Origin: Bacteroides finegoldii DSM 17565
Lineage (GTDB): Bacteria > Bacteroidota > Bacteroidia > Bacteroidales > Bacteroidaceae
Length of the DNA stretch: 64,000 nucleotides
Direction of reading: 5' to 3'
Assembly: GCF_000156195.1 (NCBI RefSeq)
Contig: NZ_GG688323.1
Coordinates: 90,856 to 154,855, forward strand
Every line of letters begins with the position of its first letter. Within the stretch, counting starts at the first letter, position 1. A program made the position numbers and the translations under genes. Shown one piece after another: positions 54,472-63,085 of the stretch. Below the pieces are notes generated by a model, which had not been told where the DNA came from, did not search any database, and worked only from the letters and a program-made list of their open reading frames with translations.

Positions 54472-55798
54472 TCAAAATTGGAAATAAACAAATTGTTCAC
54501 TACTTACCCCAAACAGAGCAATACTCAATAATAGAATTATAACTTCATAATTGCTCTTCTCCTTACCTATTTCTTTATAAGACAAATACTCCCGCAAAAT
54601 AAAAATAAGCAATAGAGCCATAGTCAACATAGTAGTAAACATAGAACTTCCCCAATAAAAAGGAGAGATTAAATTTGTACAGATATGCACAACCGTATTC
54701 CAAGCAGTACCACTATCTTCTATACGGAAGAATATCCAGGCAAATGTTATCATTATAAATACATACAAATGGTAAATAATATTCGGACGTTTAGGACCAC
54801 AATAATACTCCAATAAATAGAGTAACGCATGAATCATTCCCCATAAAATGAAAGAATAGGTAGCTCCATGCCAAACTCCGCTTAAAAGAAAGACCGTAGA
54901 AATATTTAAGATCCAACGTGCTTTATTGACGCGATTTCCTCCCATCGATATATATACATACTCGGTAAACCAAGAGGTTAAAGAAATATGCCATCTTCTC
55001 CAAAATTCTTTAAAAGAATTGACGCAATAAGGAAGATTAAAGTTCTCCATCAATTTAATCCCCATCATCCGACCTGAACCAATTGCCATATCGGCATAAC
55101 CACTGAAATCAGCATAAATCTGAAAACTGTAAAAAACAGCAGTTATAGCTAGCGTACTTCCAGTATGAGCCTCCGGATTACCGTAAATCATATTCACATA
55201 TTCTGCAAGTCTGTCTGCAATAACAACTTTCTTGAAAAGTCCCCATATAAATAATTTTGCTCCTGCTATAATATTATCTTCATTAAATAATAGCCTCTCT
55301 CGCAATTGTGGTAACAGATTCCTTGCCCTTTCGATAGGACCGGAAAGTAATGTTGGGAAAAAATGCAACAAATAATGCCACATTAATAAAACTAGTTTCA
55401 GGTTTTATTTTTCCACGATAAATATCAATGCTATATGACAGGGCTTGAAAAGTGAAAAAAGACAGTCCTATCGGCAATAAAATAGAATCATTAAAGAAAT
55501 AAGCATATTTGAAAAAAATCAAAACCAATAATGATAGCAAAATACTGACTGCAACTGCTTTTTTACCACTTGATCCTCTTTTCTGCTCACTAATAATCCA
55601 TATTCCCCCAAAATAATTAACTAAAGTGATATAAACTAATAATCCAACAAATCCTATATGTAAATTGGCATAAAAATAATAGGATGCTACTAAGAGCAAG
55701 GTATTTCTAAAAAGTAACCCCGCCCACTTATTAGTTATCCACAGCATAACTAATATCACTAGGAGAAACAATAAATATTGAGGAGTATTAAACAACAT
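54472..55798 (-). pseudogene. MBOAT family O-acyltransferase, frameshifted
   Basis: Two overlapping frames form one AlgI-like protein of about 440 residues, starting MLFNTPQYLLFLL at 55798. The break lies at AFF-P, where a run of six T (minus strand, near 55351-55356) should be five to read on into FFPTLLSGPIERARNLLPQ. The second part contains FKEFWRRWHISLTSW and the catalytic His in LLSGVWHGATYSF, so all active-site parts are encoded but separated. It would move acyl groups across the inner membrane for polysaccharide O-acetylation. The start overlaps the polymerase gene by 11 bases. True inactivation, phase variation or a base-calling error are all possible. Confidence 0.78.
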
Positions 55799-57098
55799 CT
55801 TTTTTCATTTTAGTACCTACAATCAATCCCAACATCATTCCATAAAAGCCGCAAGGATAAGAAAGTGTAGCCATTGTATAATTAATCACATTATCTGTAT
55901 ACATAGTCAATAATGTTCCGGCAGAAGAAGCTCCTGCTGTAATAGCGCAGATATGCACGGCTATTCCATAACGTTTATCTTGATAAACGCTAAAACAATG
56001 GAAAATCAGAAACAAAAAACTCCCCCCAAAAAGAGCAATTCCTATTATCCCATTATCACATAAGATCTGTACATAATCATTATGACATATTCTAATAGTA
56101 CCAAACGGATGTCTTAATGCATAAAATGTCTCTTGCAAATTTCCGGTCCCTGTTCCGTACAACTCTCTATTCTGATAAAACTTATTCAATGACCACTCCC
56201 ACATAGCAAAACGTCCATTACTATTTATATCATCTATACTAATCTCTCCACTTCGTAGTGTTTGGATACTTTTATTATCATTTTTATAAAACATCTTTTC
56301 TTTGATACTTGGAATAAAGAAAATTGTAATAATGAATAAAAACAGACAGCCAACAATGACAGGTATAGACTTCAGTTTATACCGAAAAAAGAAAAAGACC
56401 ATCAAAGCCAATGTAGTTCCCATAATACTTGTACGAAATACCCATAGTATACATGGAATCATAAATAATATAGCTAAATAGAAATTGATCTTCTTATGTC
56501 CACTATGGTAAAAAAGAGCCAACGAAAATATACACATAGAAATGAAGTGAATAGCACTAGCGGTACTATACCAGAACACACCGGGTACGAGAATACCTAT
56601 TCCTGGAACCACAGCAAAAATAAGGCAAACTACCGCTACCCATCGAGCATACAATCCTGCTTTTAGAAACACTTCCCCGTCACGTACCACAGCCGAAGCA
56701 AACAGCATAATACACAATGGGTACAGATATTTCAGAATAATCCGGAAGCCATAGGAAGGAGCAGGAGAATAAGAAAGTCCTATCAGTAACCAAGCGATAT
56801 AAAGCAAATAGAAAATACTCACCGCACTCCATACCGGTTTCCGTTTCACCACAAACAAACCTATCAAACAAAGGCTTTCAAGTACTAAAAGCCGGATAGC
56901 CATCAAGTCGAGTGCTCCCGGAGCAGAAAGCGCTAACAAGCCGGTAGAGAAAGTTAACGTCCAAAACAACTCCGGACCATCGAAACTAAGCATTTGCTCC
57001 TTATTTAAAGGGTGGCGCACTTTTCCTGCACGCTGAAACAGAAACTTAATGCCAAAGCCTGTGATAATAATGAAATAAAAATAATTCAATAGATACAT
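55788..57098 (-). CDS. O-antigen polymerase/ligase-like membrane protein (Wzy_C type)
   Basis: A 436-residue inner-membrane protein with about 11 hydrophobic segments and a large periplasmic loop (about 250-350) containing NSNGRFAMWEWSLNKF, GTGTGNLQETF and HNDYVQILCDNGIIGI, the pattern of Wzy_C/O-antigen ligase family proteins. It would polymerise lipid-linked repeat units or ligate the glycan at the periplasmic face. The only polymerase candidate in the window. Lies 9 bases after the GT4 gene at 57108. Confidence 0.85.
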   Translation of the reverse strand: MYLLNYFYFIIITGFGIKFLFQRAGKVRHPLNKEQMLSFDGPELFWTLTFSTGLLALSAPGALDLMAIRLLVLESLCLIGLFVVKRKPVWSAVSIFYLLYIAWLLIGLSYSPAPSYGFRIILKYLYPLCIMLFASAVVRDGEVFLKAGLYARWVAVVCLIFAVVPGIGILVPGVFWYSTASAIHFISMCIFSLALFYHSGHKKINFYLAILFMIPCILWVFRTSIMGTTLALMVFFFFRYKLKSIPVIVGCLFLFIITIFFIPSIKEKMFYKNDNKSIQTLRSGEISIDDINSNGRFAMWEWSLNKFYQNRELYGTGTGNLQETFYALRHPFGTIRICHNDYVQILCDNGIIGIALFGGSFLFLIFHCFSVYQDKRYGIAVHICAITAGASSAGTLLTMYTDNVINYTMATLSYPCGFYGMMLGLIVGTKMKKDVV

Positions 57099-57107
57099 CC
57101 GGATAAA

Positions 57108-58235
57108 TCAATTTATATGTTTTATACGTTCGTATAAGTTACAAAATGCCGTGGCATATTTCGCAAAACTGAATTGTGATACATACGAAACTGAATTTCG
57201 GGAAAGCTGGATAGTCCTCATCCTGCTTTCCAATAAGGATTGTATTTTGGCAGTCATATCTTCGACATCTTCTACCTGATGCAAAAGTCCTGTTTCTCCA
57301 TCTTTTACAACTTCCGGCAATCCTCCGGTATCTGAAGCCACTACCACGCAACCGCGAGCCATACCTTCAATAGCAGTCAGTCCAAATCCCTCACTACGTG
57401 ATGGCATTAAGAGAATATCAATCCGGTCATACAATGATTGCAGACAAGACTGTTCCTGTCGTCCCATCCATTCAACACTATCATTCACTCCCAGTTCTAT
57501 CGCCTGCTCTTGCATTATACTCCTTTGCGAACCGTCCCCCACCACTAATAGCCGAATGTCCGTATATTGTTTTTTCAATTTGGCAAATGCGGGGACAACC
57601 AAATCCATCCCTTTAATCCGTTCCAAACGGCTAACTACTCCTAATGTGATTTGTCCGTCAGAAAAAGGTTTCTGTTCCTCGCGAATATGAATATAAGGTG
57701 GCAAGGCATTGTAAATGGTGAAATGATTTCGTTTTTTCAATATTGTGCTTGAGTTATAGAGTTCTGCACTCCCGAAAAAAGACTTTTCCGCACGCATAGT
57801 GATACAGGTGAACACACGCACACAGTACTTCTGAACAAAGTGTATCAAACGAAGATTTGGATAAATATCTGCTGCCGTATGTGTGGTGGCAATAATATTC
57901 TTCATGCCCAACAACCGTAAAAGAAAAATGGGGATAGCTCCCGGAGCCATATATTGTACATGGGCAATATCCGGTCTCTCATTTTTTAAGACTTCCCTTA
58001 GGCCCTTAAATAAAAACAGGATACCTTTCCAGCCTCCTATTCGTGTACCATCCGGGCTTAAACAAATTACTTTGCTACCATTATCCTGATAGCATTGTAC
58101 CATTGCCAGAGTATATTCAAAGTAACAGGCTACTATAACCTGATGTCCTCCTTGTACTAATGCACGCACAAGATTCAGTGTTTGTATCTCCGTGCCTCCG
58201 GTAAGAAGGCACGGTATAGTTATTAAAATTTTCAC
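57108..58235 (-). CDS. GT4 family glycosyltransferase
   Basis: A 375-residue GT-B enzyme: TIPCLLTGGTEIQTLNLVRAL at the N-terminus, ITLGVVSRLERIKGMDLVVPAF and MPSRSEGFGLTAIEGMARGCVVVAS (in parts) for the donor site with E-x7-E. Resembles transferases near polymerase genes in capsule loci. Specificity unknown. Confidence 0.9.
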   Translation of the reverse strand: MKILITIPCLLTGGTEIQTLNLVRALVQGGHQVIVACYFEYTLAMVQCYQDNGSKVICLSPDGTRIGGWKGILFLFKGLREVLKNERPDIAHVQYMAPGAIPIFLLRLLGMKNIIATTHTAADIYPNLRLIHFVQKYCVRVFTCITMRAEKSFFGSAELYNSSTILKKRNHFTIYNALPPYIHIREEQKPFSDGQITLGVVSRLERIKGMDLVVPAFAKLKKQYTDIRLLVVGDGSQRSIMQEQAIELGVNDSVEWMGRQEQSCLQSLYDRIDILLMPSRSEGFGLTAIEGMARGCVVVASDTGGLPEVVKDGETGLLHQVEDVEDMTAKIQSLLESRMRTIQLSRNSVSYVSQFSFAKYATAFCNLYERIKHIN

Positions 58236-58295
58236 AGAAGATGAATAATTAAATGCAGGAACGCTATCCTAAAAAAATAAGATTATTATATGAAG

Positions 58296-58796
58296 TTATA
58301 TTTTATCTTTTTGACCGTTCTTCATTCCCCGTAATTCGCAAAAATAGGGAGACGCTGCAAATTCTTTTTTTGCTTTTTCCATAATAGGATTTGACTTATT
58401 AGCAGGAAAGGAAGCCGCTACAATTCTTGCTTTTATAATTTTATTACTCGGATGAGCAAACAAAGGATTTTTTAAGGTCTCACGTATTTGGTCTATCGCA
58501 TGAGAAACATCTTTCCCTTTCAATTCAACAAATATTTCGTTCCAGGTTTCATCATCACCTTCTTCATTTTTATCGACCAGAATCAGTTTATCGCATTTCT
58601 GTCCTTTCGTAATGATATAACCATCCACATTAAACAAAGTCGTTTTTTGATTATTTGATACTTCAAGCGTATATTTACGTCCTTGTTCAGATGTAGCTAA
58701 AACTTTACGGTATTGCAAAGGTTGCGAGGGAGTAAAACCGGCATTAGTCAGTACCTCATAAGTGTTGGCATGTTGCTTCATTTTAATCTTCGCCAT
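58296..58796 (-). CDS. Small PD-(D/E)XK-like protein, partner of the AAA ATPase
   Basis: A 166-residue protein from the ATG at 58796 (an ATG at 58808 is also in frame). The centre reads KCDKLILVDKN ... EIFVELKGKDVSHAIDQI, the Asp ... Glu-x-Lys ... Gln arrangement of the PD-(D/E)XK nuclease fold (Asp at about 69, E91-L-K93). No other domain. It overlaps the stop of the ATPase gene by 14 bases, so expression is coupled. Proposed effector nuclease of a two-gene system; this is inference from motif and context. Confidence 0.65.
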   Translation of the reverse strand: MAKIKMKQHANTYEVLTNAGFTPSQPLQYRKVLATSEQGRKYTLEVSNNQKTTLFNVDGYIITKGQKCDKLILVDKNEEGDDETWNEIFVELKGKDVSHAIDQIRETLKNPLFAHPSNKIIKARIVAASFPANKSNPIMEKAKKEFAASPYFCELRGMKNGQKDKI

Positions 58797-59997
58797 AAAG
58801 CACTGCATTTATCCGAGCTATCTTGTCATCCACCCAATCGGAAACCCCGTCCAATTCATTTCCGCTAATCATCGTAATATCCTTGTCTATAATATCCGCA
58901 AACTTGCCATCTTCCTGAATATAATAGGCAGAATAAGCAGATAAAGGGAATAGACACTCTTTATTTACTATATTCCGCAATTTGTCAGACTTTGGCTTCG
59001 CGTCCATCGCATACGCCTCGGCTATAAGAACATTCAAAGTGGAAAGTATATAAGGGCTGTGTGTAGTCATAACCAACATACTATCTCCCCTACCTTTAGG
59101 CATGGCCTGTTTCAAAGCACAAACCAGATTGATAGTAAGATTCCTCTGCGAATCCGGATAAAGATTCTGCTCCGGTTCTTCAATAAATAATTGAACCGAC
59201 TGATATTTCATCTTATTTGATATGCTTTTAAGCATTTCATTAGTCAGTTCCTTATCTTTGCCCAAATACCTTGCCAATGTGTTTGCCAAGTCGTGTTTAC
59301 TGACACTTGCATTTTTACCCACAAGACCGGTGAAATAATCAACCATTACATCTAACGGCATGGCAGACTGCACGCCACTGGAAGCATAATAAGCCGGTAT
59401 CATCTTATTCTCATTAATCAGTCGGACCAAATCGTTTCCACCATCATTGATATATTCTATATTGTCTGTAAACGACAATCGCTTAGGATGTTCTGCCGTA
59501 TAGGAATCTTTCGCTTCCCCCCATTCAAAAATATAATTGAACAGCACATCACTTTCCGCAGACCGATACGATTGATCTATATTTCTAATTACAGACACCA
59601 AATTACGTTCCGAAGGAATGAAACTTAGTTTAGTATTATACCTGACTGTTTCAAACTCCGGTTTCCGCAGAATCTTCACATCACTGAGAATATTCTCCAT
59701 CGTGATTGTGATTGTATCGCCTTCATAACGGATAGAACTTGCAGATGAAAAATAAGAGTCATTAAACCGATGAAACTGTTTCATGCTTTTCAGGAATTTC
59801 AGATTATGTGTATATTGAGATATAGCTTCTTCATCAGATACCATAATCAGTTTTTCCATCCATCTACAAAAACATAAAATCTTCAGAAATGTACTTTTAC
59901 CGGAACTTTGTTTACCAATCACTAACATAACTGAAGTCAAAGGTATTATCCCTGTATCAGTAATCGGACCTATATTTTTAATCTGTATTGTTGCCAT
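58783..59997 (-). CDS. AAA family ATPase (OLD/AAA_15-like)
   Basis: A 404-residue ABC-type ATPase from the ATG at 59997 (GTG at 60000 possible). Walker A GKQSSGKST (about 28-36); SSGVQSAMP (about 206-214) as signature-like loop; Walker B LFIEEPEQNLYP (about 270); switch His in TTHSPYIL. There is no long coiled-coil arm and no TOPRIM domain, so it is closest to the AAA_15/AAA_21 ATPases of anti-phage systems. It is coupled to a small PD-(D/E)XK-like gene. It lies between the ATP-grasp and GT4 genes, inside the capsule operon, in the same direction. A possible own promoter box TATATTCG is at 60032-60025. Confidence 0.78.
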   Translation of the reverse strand: MATIQIKNIGPITDTGIIPLTSVMLVIGKQSSGKSTFLKILCFCRWMEKLIMVSDEEAISQYTHNLKFLKSMKQFHRFNDSYFSSASSIRYEGDTITITMENILSDVKILRKPEFETVRYNTKLSFIPSERNLVSVIRNIDQSYRSAESDVLFNYIFEWGEAKDSYTAEHPKRLSFTDNIEYINDGGNDLVRLINENKMIPAYYASSGVQSAMPLDVMVDYFTGLVGKNASVSKHDLANTLARYLGKDKELTNEMLKSISNKMKYQSVQLFIEEPEQNLYPDSQRNLTINLVCALKQAMPKGRGDSMLVMTTHSPYILSTLNVLIAEAYAMDAKPKSDKLRNIVNKECLFPLSAYSAYYIQEDGKFADIIDKDITMISGNELDGVSDWVDDKIARINAVLYGED

Positions 59998-60024
59998 CAC
60001 TTAGTCTTTAGATAAACTATTGTG

Positions 60025-60051
60025 CGAATATAGCAAGAAAATATAGCAAGC
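60025..60051 (-). promoter_or_regulatory. Possible promoter and direct repeat before the AAA ATPase gene
   Basis: TATATTCG (60032-60025, minus) matches seven of eight bases of the TATATTTG form. TATAGCAAG occurs twice on the plus strand (60029-60037, 60043-60051). No clear -33 box. Confidence 0.3.
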
Positions 60052-60099
60052 GTTGTATTTTAACATATTTTGCGGATAGAATCCATGTAATATTAATAT

Positions 60100-61245
60100 C
60101 TACCGACGTTCCCTAAAAGCCTGAATTTTCGTTCTTATTTTGTTTCTATAATAACAAATTGTAGGATTCAGATCTTTTAAATTAATATTTATGAAACAAC
60201 GTGTCCTCAATAAATCACGGATCCACGTCGACAGTGATAACGCTCCATTCTTAACATAAAGAAAATCAATGGAATAATTCATCATATACACCTTACGGAT
60301 TTGTTTTCTATCAATCTCCATATCCGGATTTACATACAAAGCATGAAGGTTGGCTCCAGAAGCTGTTGCAGCATAAGCTAGACCTTCATTCCTGAAATTT
60401 ATTTCCATGAAATAGTTTTTATTTCCTTTATGAAGGAATTCCACACTAAAAGGACCATAATAATTAGCTCGTTCTAAGAATTTCTCTACGCCTGAAATAT
60501 TAATATCATATTCTTTAATAGGTTGGAACAAGCCATACGCACCCGCTCCTATTAATTCAGGATAATGTCTAATTTTTCTTATTCCTCCTGCCAAATACAT
60601 TTCTCTTTCAGTTCTTACTCCAATACAATCTATTTCATATTCTTTTTCTATAAACTCTTGCAAAATAAAATCAGAACAATGACTCTCCGCCAACAGAGCT
60701 TTCTCCATCTCTATTTTATTGTTGCAAATATGAATGTCACTTTTCTCACCTTTGGTACTATTTAAAGGTTTCAGCAAAATGGGATAATCCAATACCAAAT
60801 CATCAAGATGTTCTGTTCTATGAAAATTTTGTGATTTAGGAACAACTAATCCGCATTCATTCGCAAGCTTACATTGCTTATCTTTATTAAATAAATCCCC
60901 AATCTGTTTCCCTCGTGCTGGCGTATAAAAGAAAGAAGCTAGTATAGGCTCATTTTCATCAATGAAAACCGCCGCTTCGTCAAAGCTACAAATCAAATAT
61001 CTTTTTTTGCCCGTATCTTTCTTCAATTGTTCTAATATCGGCATGCAATCTTCAATCACAGTTATACGATATACAGAACTGTTTTTAAGGTACTTGCTTT
61101 CAGCTACAAAACAAACATCTTCATCACATTTAAGGATTAAAGTCTGTTCGATATTAGCCTCACCCAAACTACGGACAATACTTAATGTATTATTGGTGGA
61201 ATCACCTATAATTATGGCACTATTAGATGTCTTCTTCATTCTCAT
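60100..61245 (-). CDS. ATP-grasp family ligase
   Basis: A 381-residue ATP-grasp enzyme: pre-ATP-grasp domain (about 1-115), NDPS-type loop region YPILLKPLNSTKGEKSDIH (about 160), and FSVEFLHKGNKNYFMEINFRNEG (about 275-295), whose Glu/Asn bind magnesium. Such proteins in glycan loci join a carboxylate, often an amino acid, to an amine or hydroxyl. Its start overlaps the stop of the PIG-L gene by four bases. Possibly adds an amino-acid substituent to a sugar freed by the deacetylase; inferred. Confidence 0.85.
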   Translation of the reverse strand: MRMKKTSNSAIIIGDSTNNTLSIVRSLGEANIEQTLILKCDEDVCFVAESKYLKNSSVYRITVIEDCMPILEQLKKDTGKKRYLICSFDEAAVFIDENEPILASFFYTPARGKQIGDLFNKDKQCKLANECGLVVPKSQNFHRTEHLDDLVLDYPILLKPLNSTKGEKSDIHICNNKIEMEKALLAESHCSDFILQEFIEKEYEIDCIGVRTEREMYLAGGIRKIRHYPELIGAGAYGLFQPIKEYDINISGVEKFLERANYYGPFSVEFLHKGNKNYFMEINFRNEGLAYAATASGANLHALYVNPDMEIDRKQIRKVYMMNYSIDFLYVKNGALSLSTWIRDLLRTRCFININLKDLNPTICYYRNKIRTKIQAFRERR

Positions 61246-61982
61246 CTTATCCTGAAATATAGTTCTTTATTCCAACGGGCAGCTTTAATAAAAACTTTCG
61301 GTAATACACCACTCCACGGATTTCCACAAGGAGCTTTAGGTAATATATATGTATCAATAGCTTGGTTCTTTAGCAAATGCTCTGCTTTTGTCATAGAAAG
61401 GGTAAAAGCATTCTTCCAATCTATATTCCAAGTGTTATAATACCAAAACCACACACAGTATTCATAAAGTCGAATATCACTGTTATTCTTTATTAGCTTT
61501 TGTATCATATTTCTAACTTGTAAATGATCATTCCATCCCTCTCCCTTATGAGGAACAAAAATTGAATTAGGTTGAACACCTTTTATTAAATCAGCCAATT
61601 TTTCTGTTTCCTGATACTCATAATGGATGTTTCCATCTTGATAATGCAAAAAATAGAGGTTTTCTTTAGTAATTCCTATTTGTTTGTTTGCTTTAGCAGC
61701 CAAATCTCTACGAGCTTCTATTAGTTCTGAATTTGATTTGGAACAACATCCCTTATGGGAGCCTTCACCACCTGTAAGTATTACTATATGAACTTCTTTA
61801 CCCGCTTTTAACAAAGACTGCATCAATCCGGCACAACCGATTATTTCATCATCAGGATGAGGAGCCACAATCAAAACTTTAGAACCTGATAAAATTGTAA
61901 ATATATCGGACCTCACTGAAGCCATCATACGAATTATTCCTATTCGTAGTAGTCTAATTACATCTTTTACAATTCCAAACAT
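61242..61982 (-). CDS. PIG-L/LmbE family N-deacetylase
   Basis: A 246-residue zinc deacetylase with the metal motif APHPDDEIIGCAG (about 37-49) and a second His in GWNDHLQVRNMI. It removes acetyl from N-acetylamino sugars. A leading hydrophobic stretch (about 1-35) may tether it to the membrane. Overlaps both neighbours (ATG-stop overlaps), so it is translated with the GT4 gene upstream and the ATP-grasp gene downstream. Confidence 0.9.
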   Translation of the reverse strand: MFGIVKDVIRLLRIGIIRMMASVRSDIFTILSGSKVLIVAPHPDDEIIGCAGLMQSLLKAGKEVHIVILTGGEGSHKGCCSKSNSELIEARRDLAAKANKQIGITKENLYFLHYQDGNIHYEYQETEKLADLIKGVQPNSIFVPHKGEGWNDHLQVRNMIQKLIKNNSDIRLYEYCVWFWYYNTWNIDWKNAFTLSMTKAEHLLKNQAIDTYILPKAPCGNPWSGVLPKVFIKAARWNKELYFRIR

Positions 61983-63085
61983 TGTTTATATACCTCCAAT
62001 GTTTTATTTGCACATATCTCCCATGTAAAATTGGAAGCTTGTGCCGTGCTTAATTCTTTTAATGACAAAATATCTATAGATTTGTTTTCAAATCGCTCCA
62101 TCCATTCACTCATAGATTGTATATCTTCCGGAGAAACATAGATAGCTGCTTCTCCCCCCACTTCAGATAAGGAACTGTTACGGCAAGTAATAACTGGAGT
62201 TCCTGACGCCATAGATTCTAATATCGGTAATCCAAATCCTTCATACTTAGAAGGAAAAAATGTTGCGCTAGCACTTGAATATAGTTCACCCAATTCTTTA
62301 TTTTCAATGTCTGAAATGAAATGAATTTTATTCTTCATTTCATCCTTACTGAATCTTTCGACAATATCCATAGGCGGGTTTCTCCATACTAGAATCAAAT
62401 CATGTTCAGGATGATGTTTTAAGAAGATTTCATAAGCCCTCAACACTGAAATTGTATTTTTACGTCCAATGTCACATGATACAGATAAAAAGAAAGGTCT
62501 ATTTTGTGTATATTTATTAGATATATTCGTTCGAGGTCTGAACAATTGATGATCAACTCCCCAAGGACAAACATAAACCTTGTTTTCATCTACATGCATA
62601 TATTCCACGATTTCTTTTTTGGAGTTTTCACTGCATGTTATGACAGCCTTACTTTTTTGTGCAAGCAAAGGATAATGTTTACGAGCATAGCCATGACCTA
62701 AAAAATCTTCCGGATAAGAAAAAAACATAGCATCATGAATCGTTACTATACATTTTTCCGGACGATGTACATATTCAAAGTTATGAGGTATGTGCATTAT
62801 ATCATATCCGGTAAACCATTCACGTATTGGAAATTTTGATAGTATCTTATTCCATTTCTCCCGATACGGCAAATATAGATGTGAATAACTGAAAGGTAAT
62901 CCTGTATTACGTCCACCAATGCCTTTCATGTTTTGTGAATACAATTCTATCTCAAAAGGTAAATTATCTATATCTGCCAATGCTTGTAGCAATTCCAATG
63001 TAGTACGCCCTATGCCATTTACCTTGCCTGACACATAATAAGGAACTATGGAATTTACATCAATGAGAAGTTTCTTCTTTTTCAC
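61967..63085 (-). CDS. GT4 family glycosyltransferase
   Basis: A 372-residue GT-B enzyme starting at a GTG that overlaps the previous stop (GTGA). IDVNSIVPYYVSGKVNGIGRTTLELLQAL (in parts) is the acceptor loop; PFFLSVSCDIGRKNTISVLRAYEIF and FPSKYEGFGLPILESMASGTPVITC (in parts) form the donor site. Resembles mannosyltransferases of the GT4 D-rhamnose/mannose type, although the sugar is not certain. Confidence 0.88.
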   Translation of the reverse strand: MKKKKLLIDVNSIVPYYVSGKVNGIGRTTLELLQALADIDNLPFEIELYSQNMKGIGGRNTGLPFSYSHLYLPYREKWNKILSKFPIREWFTGYDIMHIPHNFEYVHRPEKCIVTIHDAMFFSYPEDFLGHGYARKHYPLLAQKSKAVITCSENSKKEIVEYMHVDENKVYVCPWGVDHQLFRPRTNISNKYTQNRPFFLSVSCDIGRKNTISVLRAYEIFLKHHPEHDLILVWRNPPMDIVERFSKDEMKNKIHFISDIENKELGELYSSASATFFPSKYEGFGLPILESMASGTPVITCRNSSLSEVGGEAAIYVSPEDIQSMSEWMERFENKSIDILSLKELSTAQASNFTWEICANKTLEVYKQCLEL

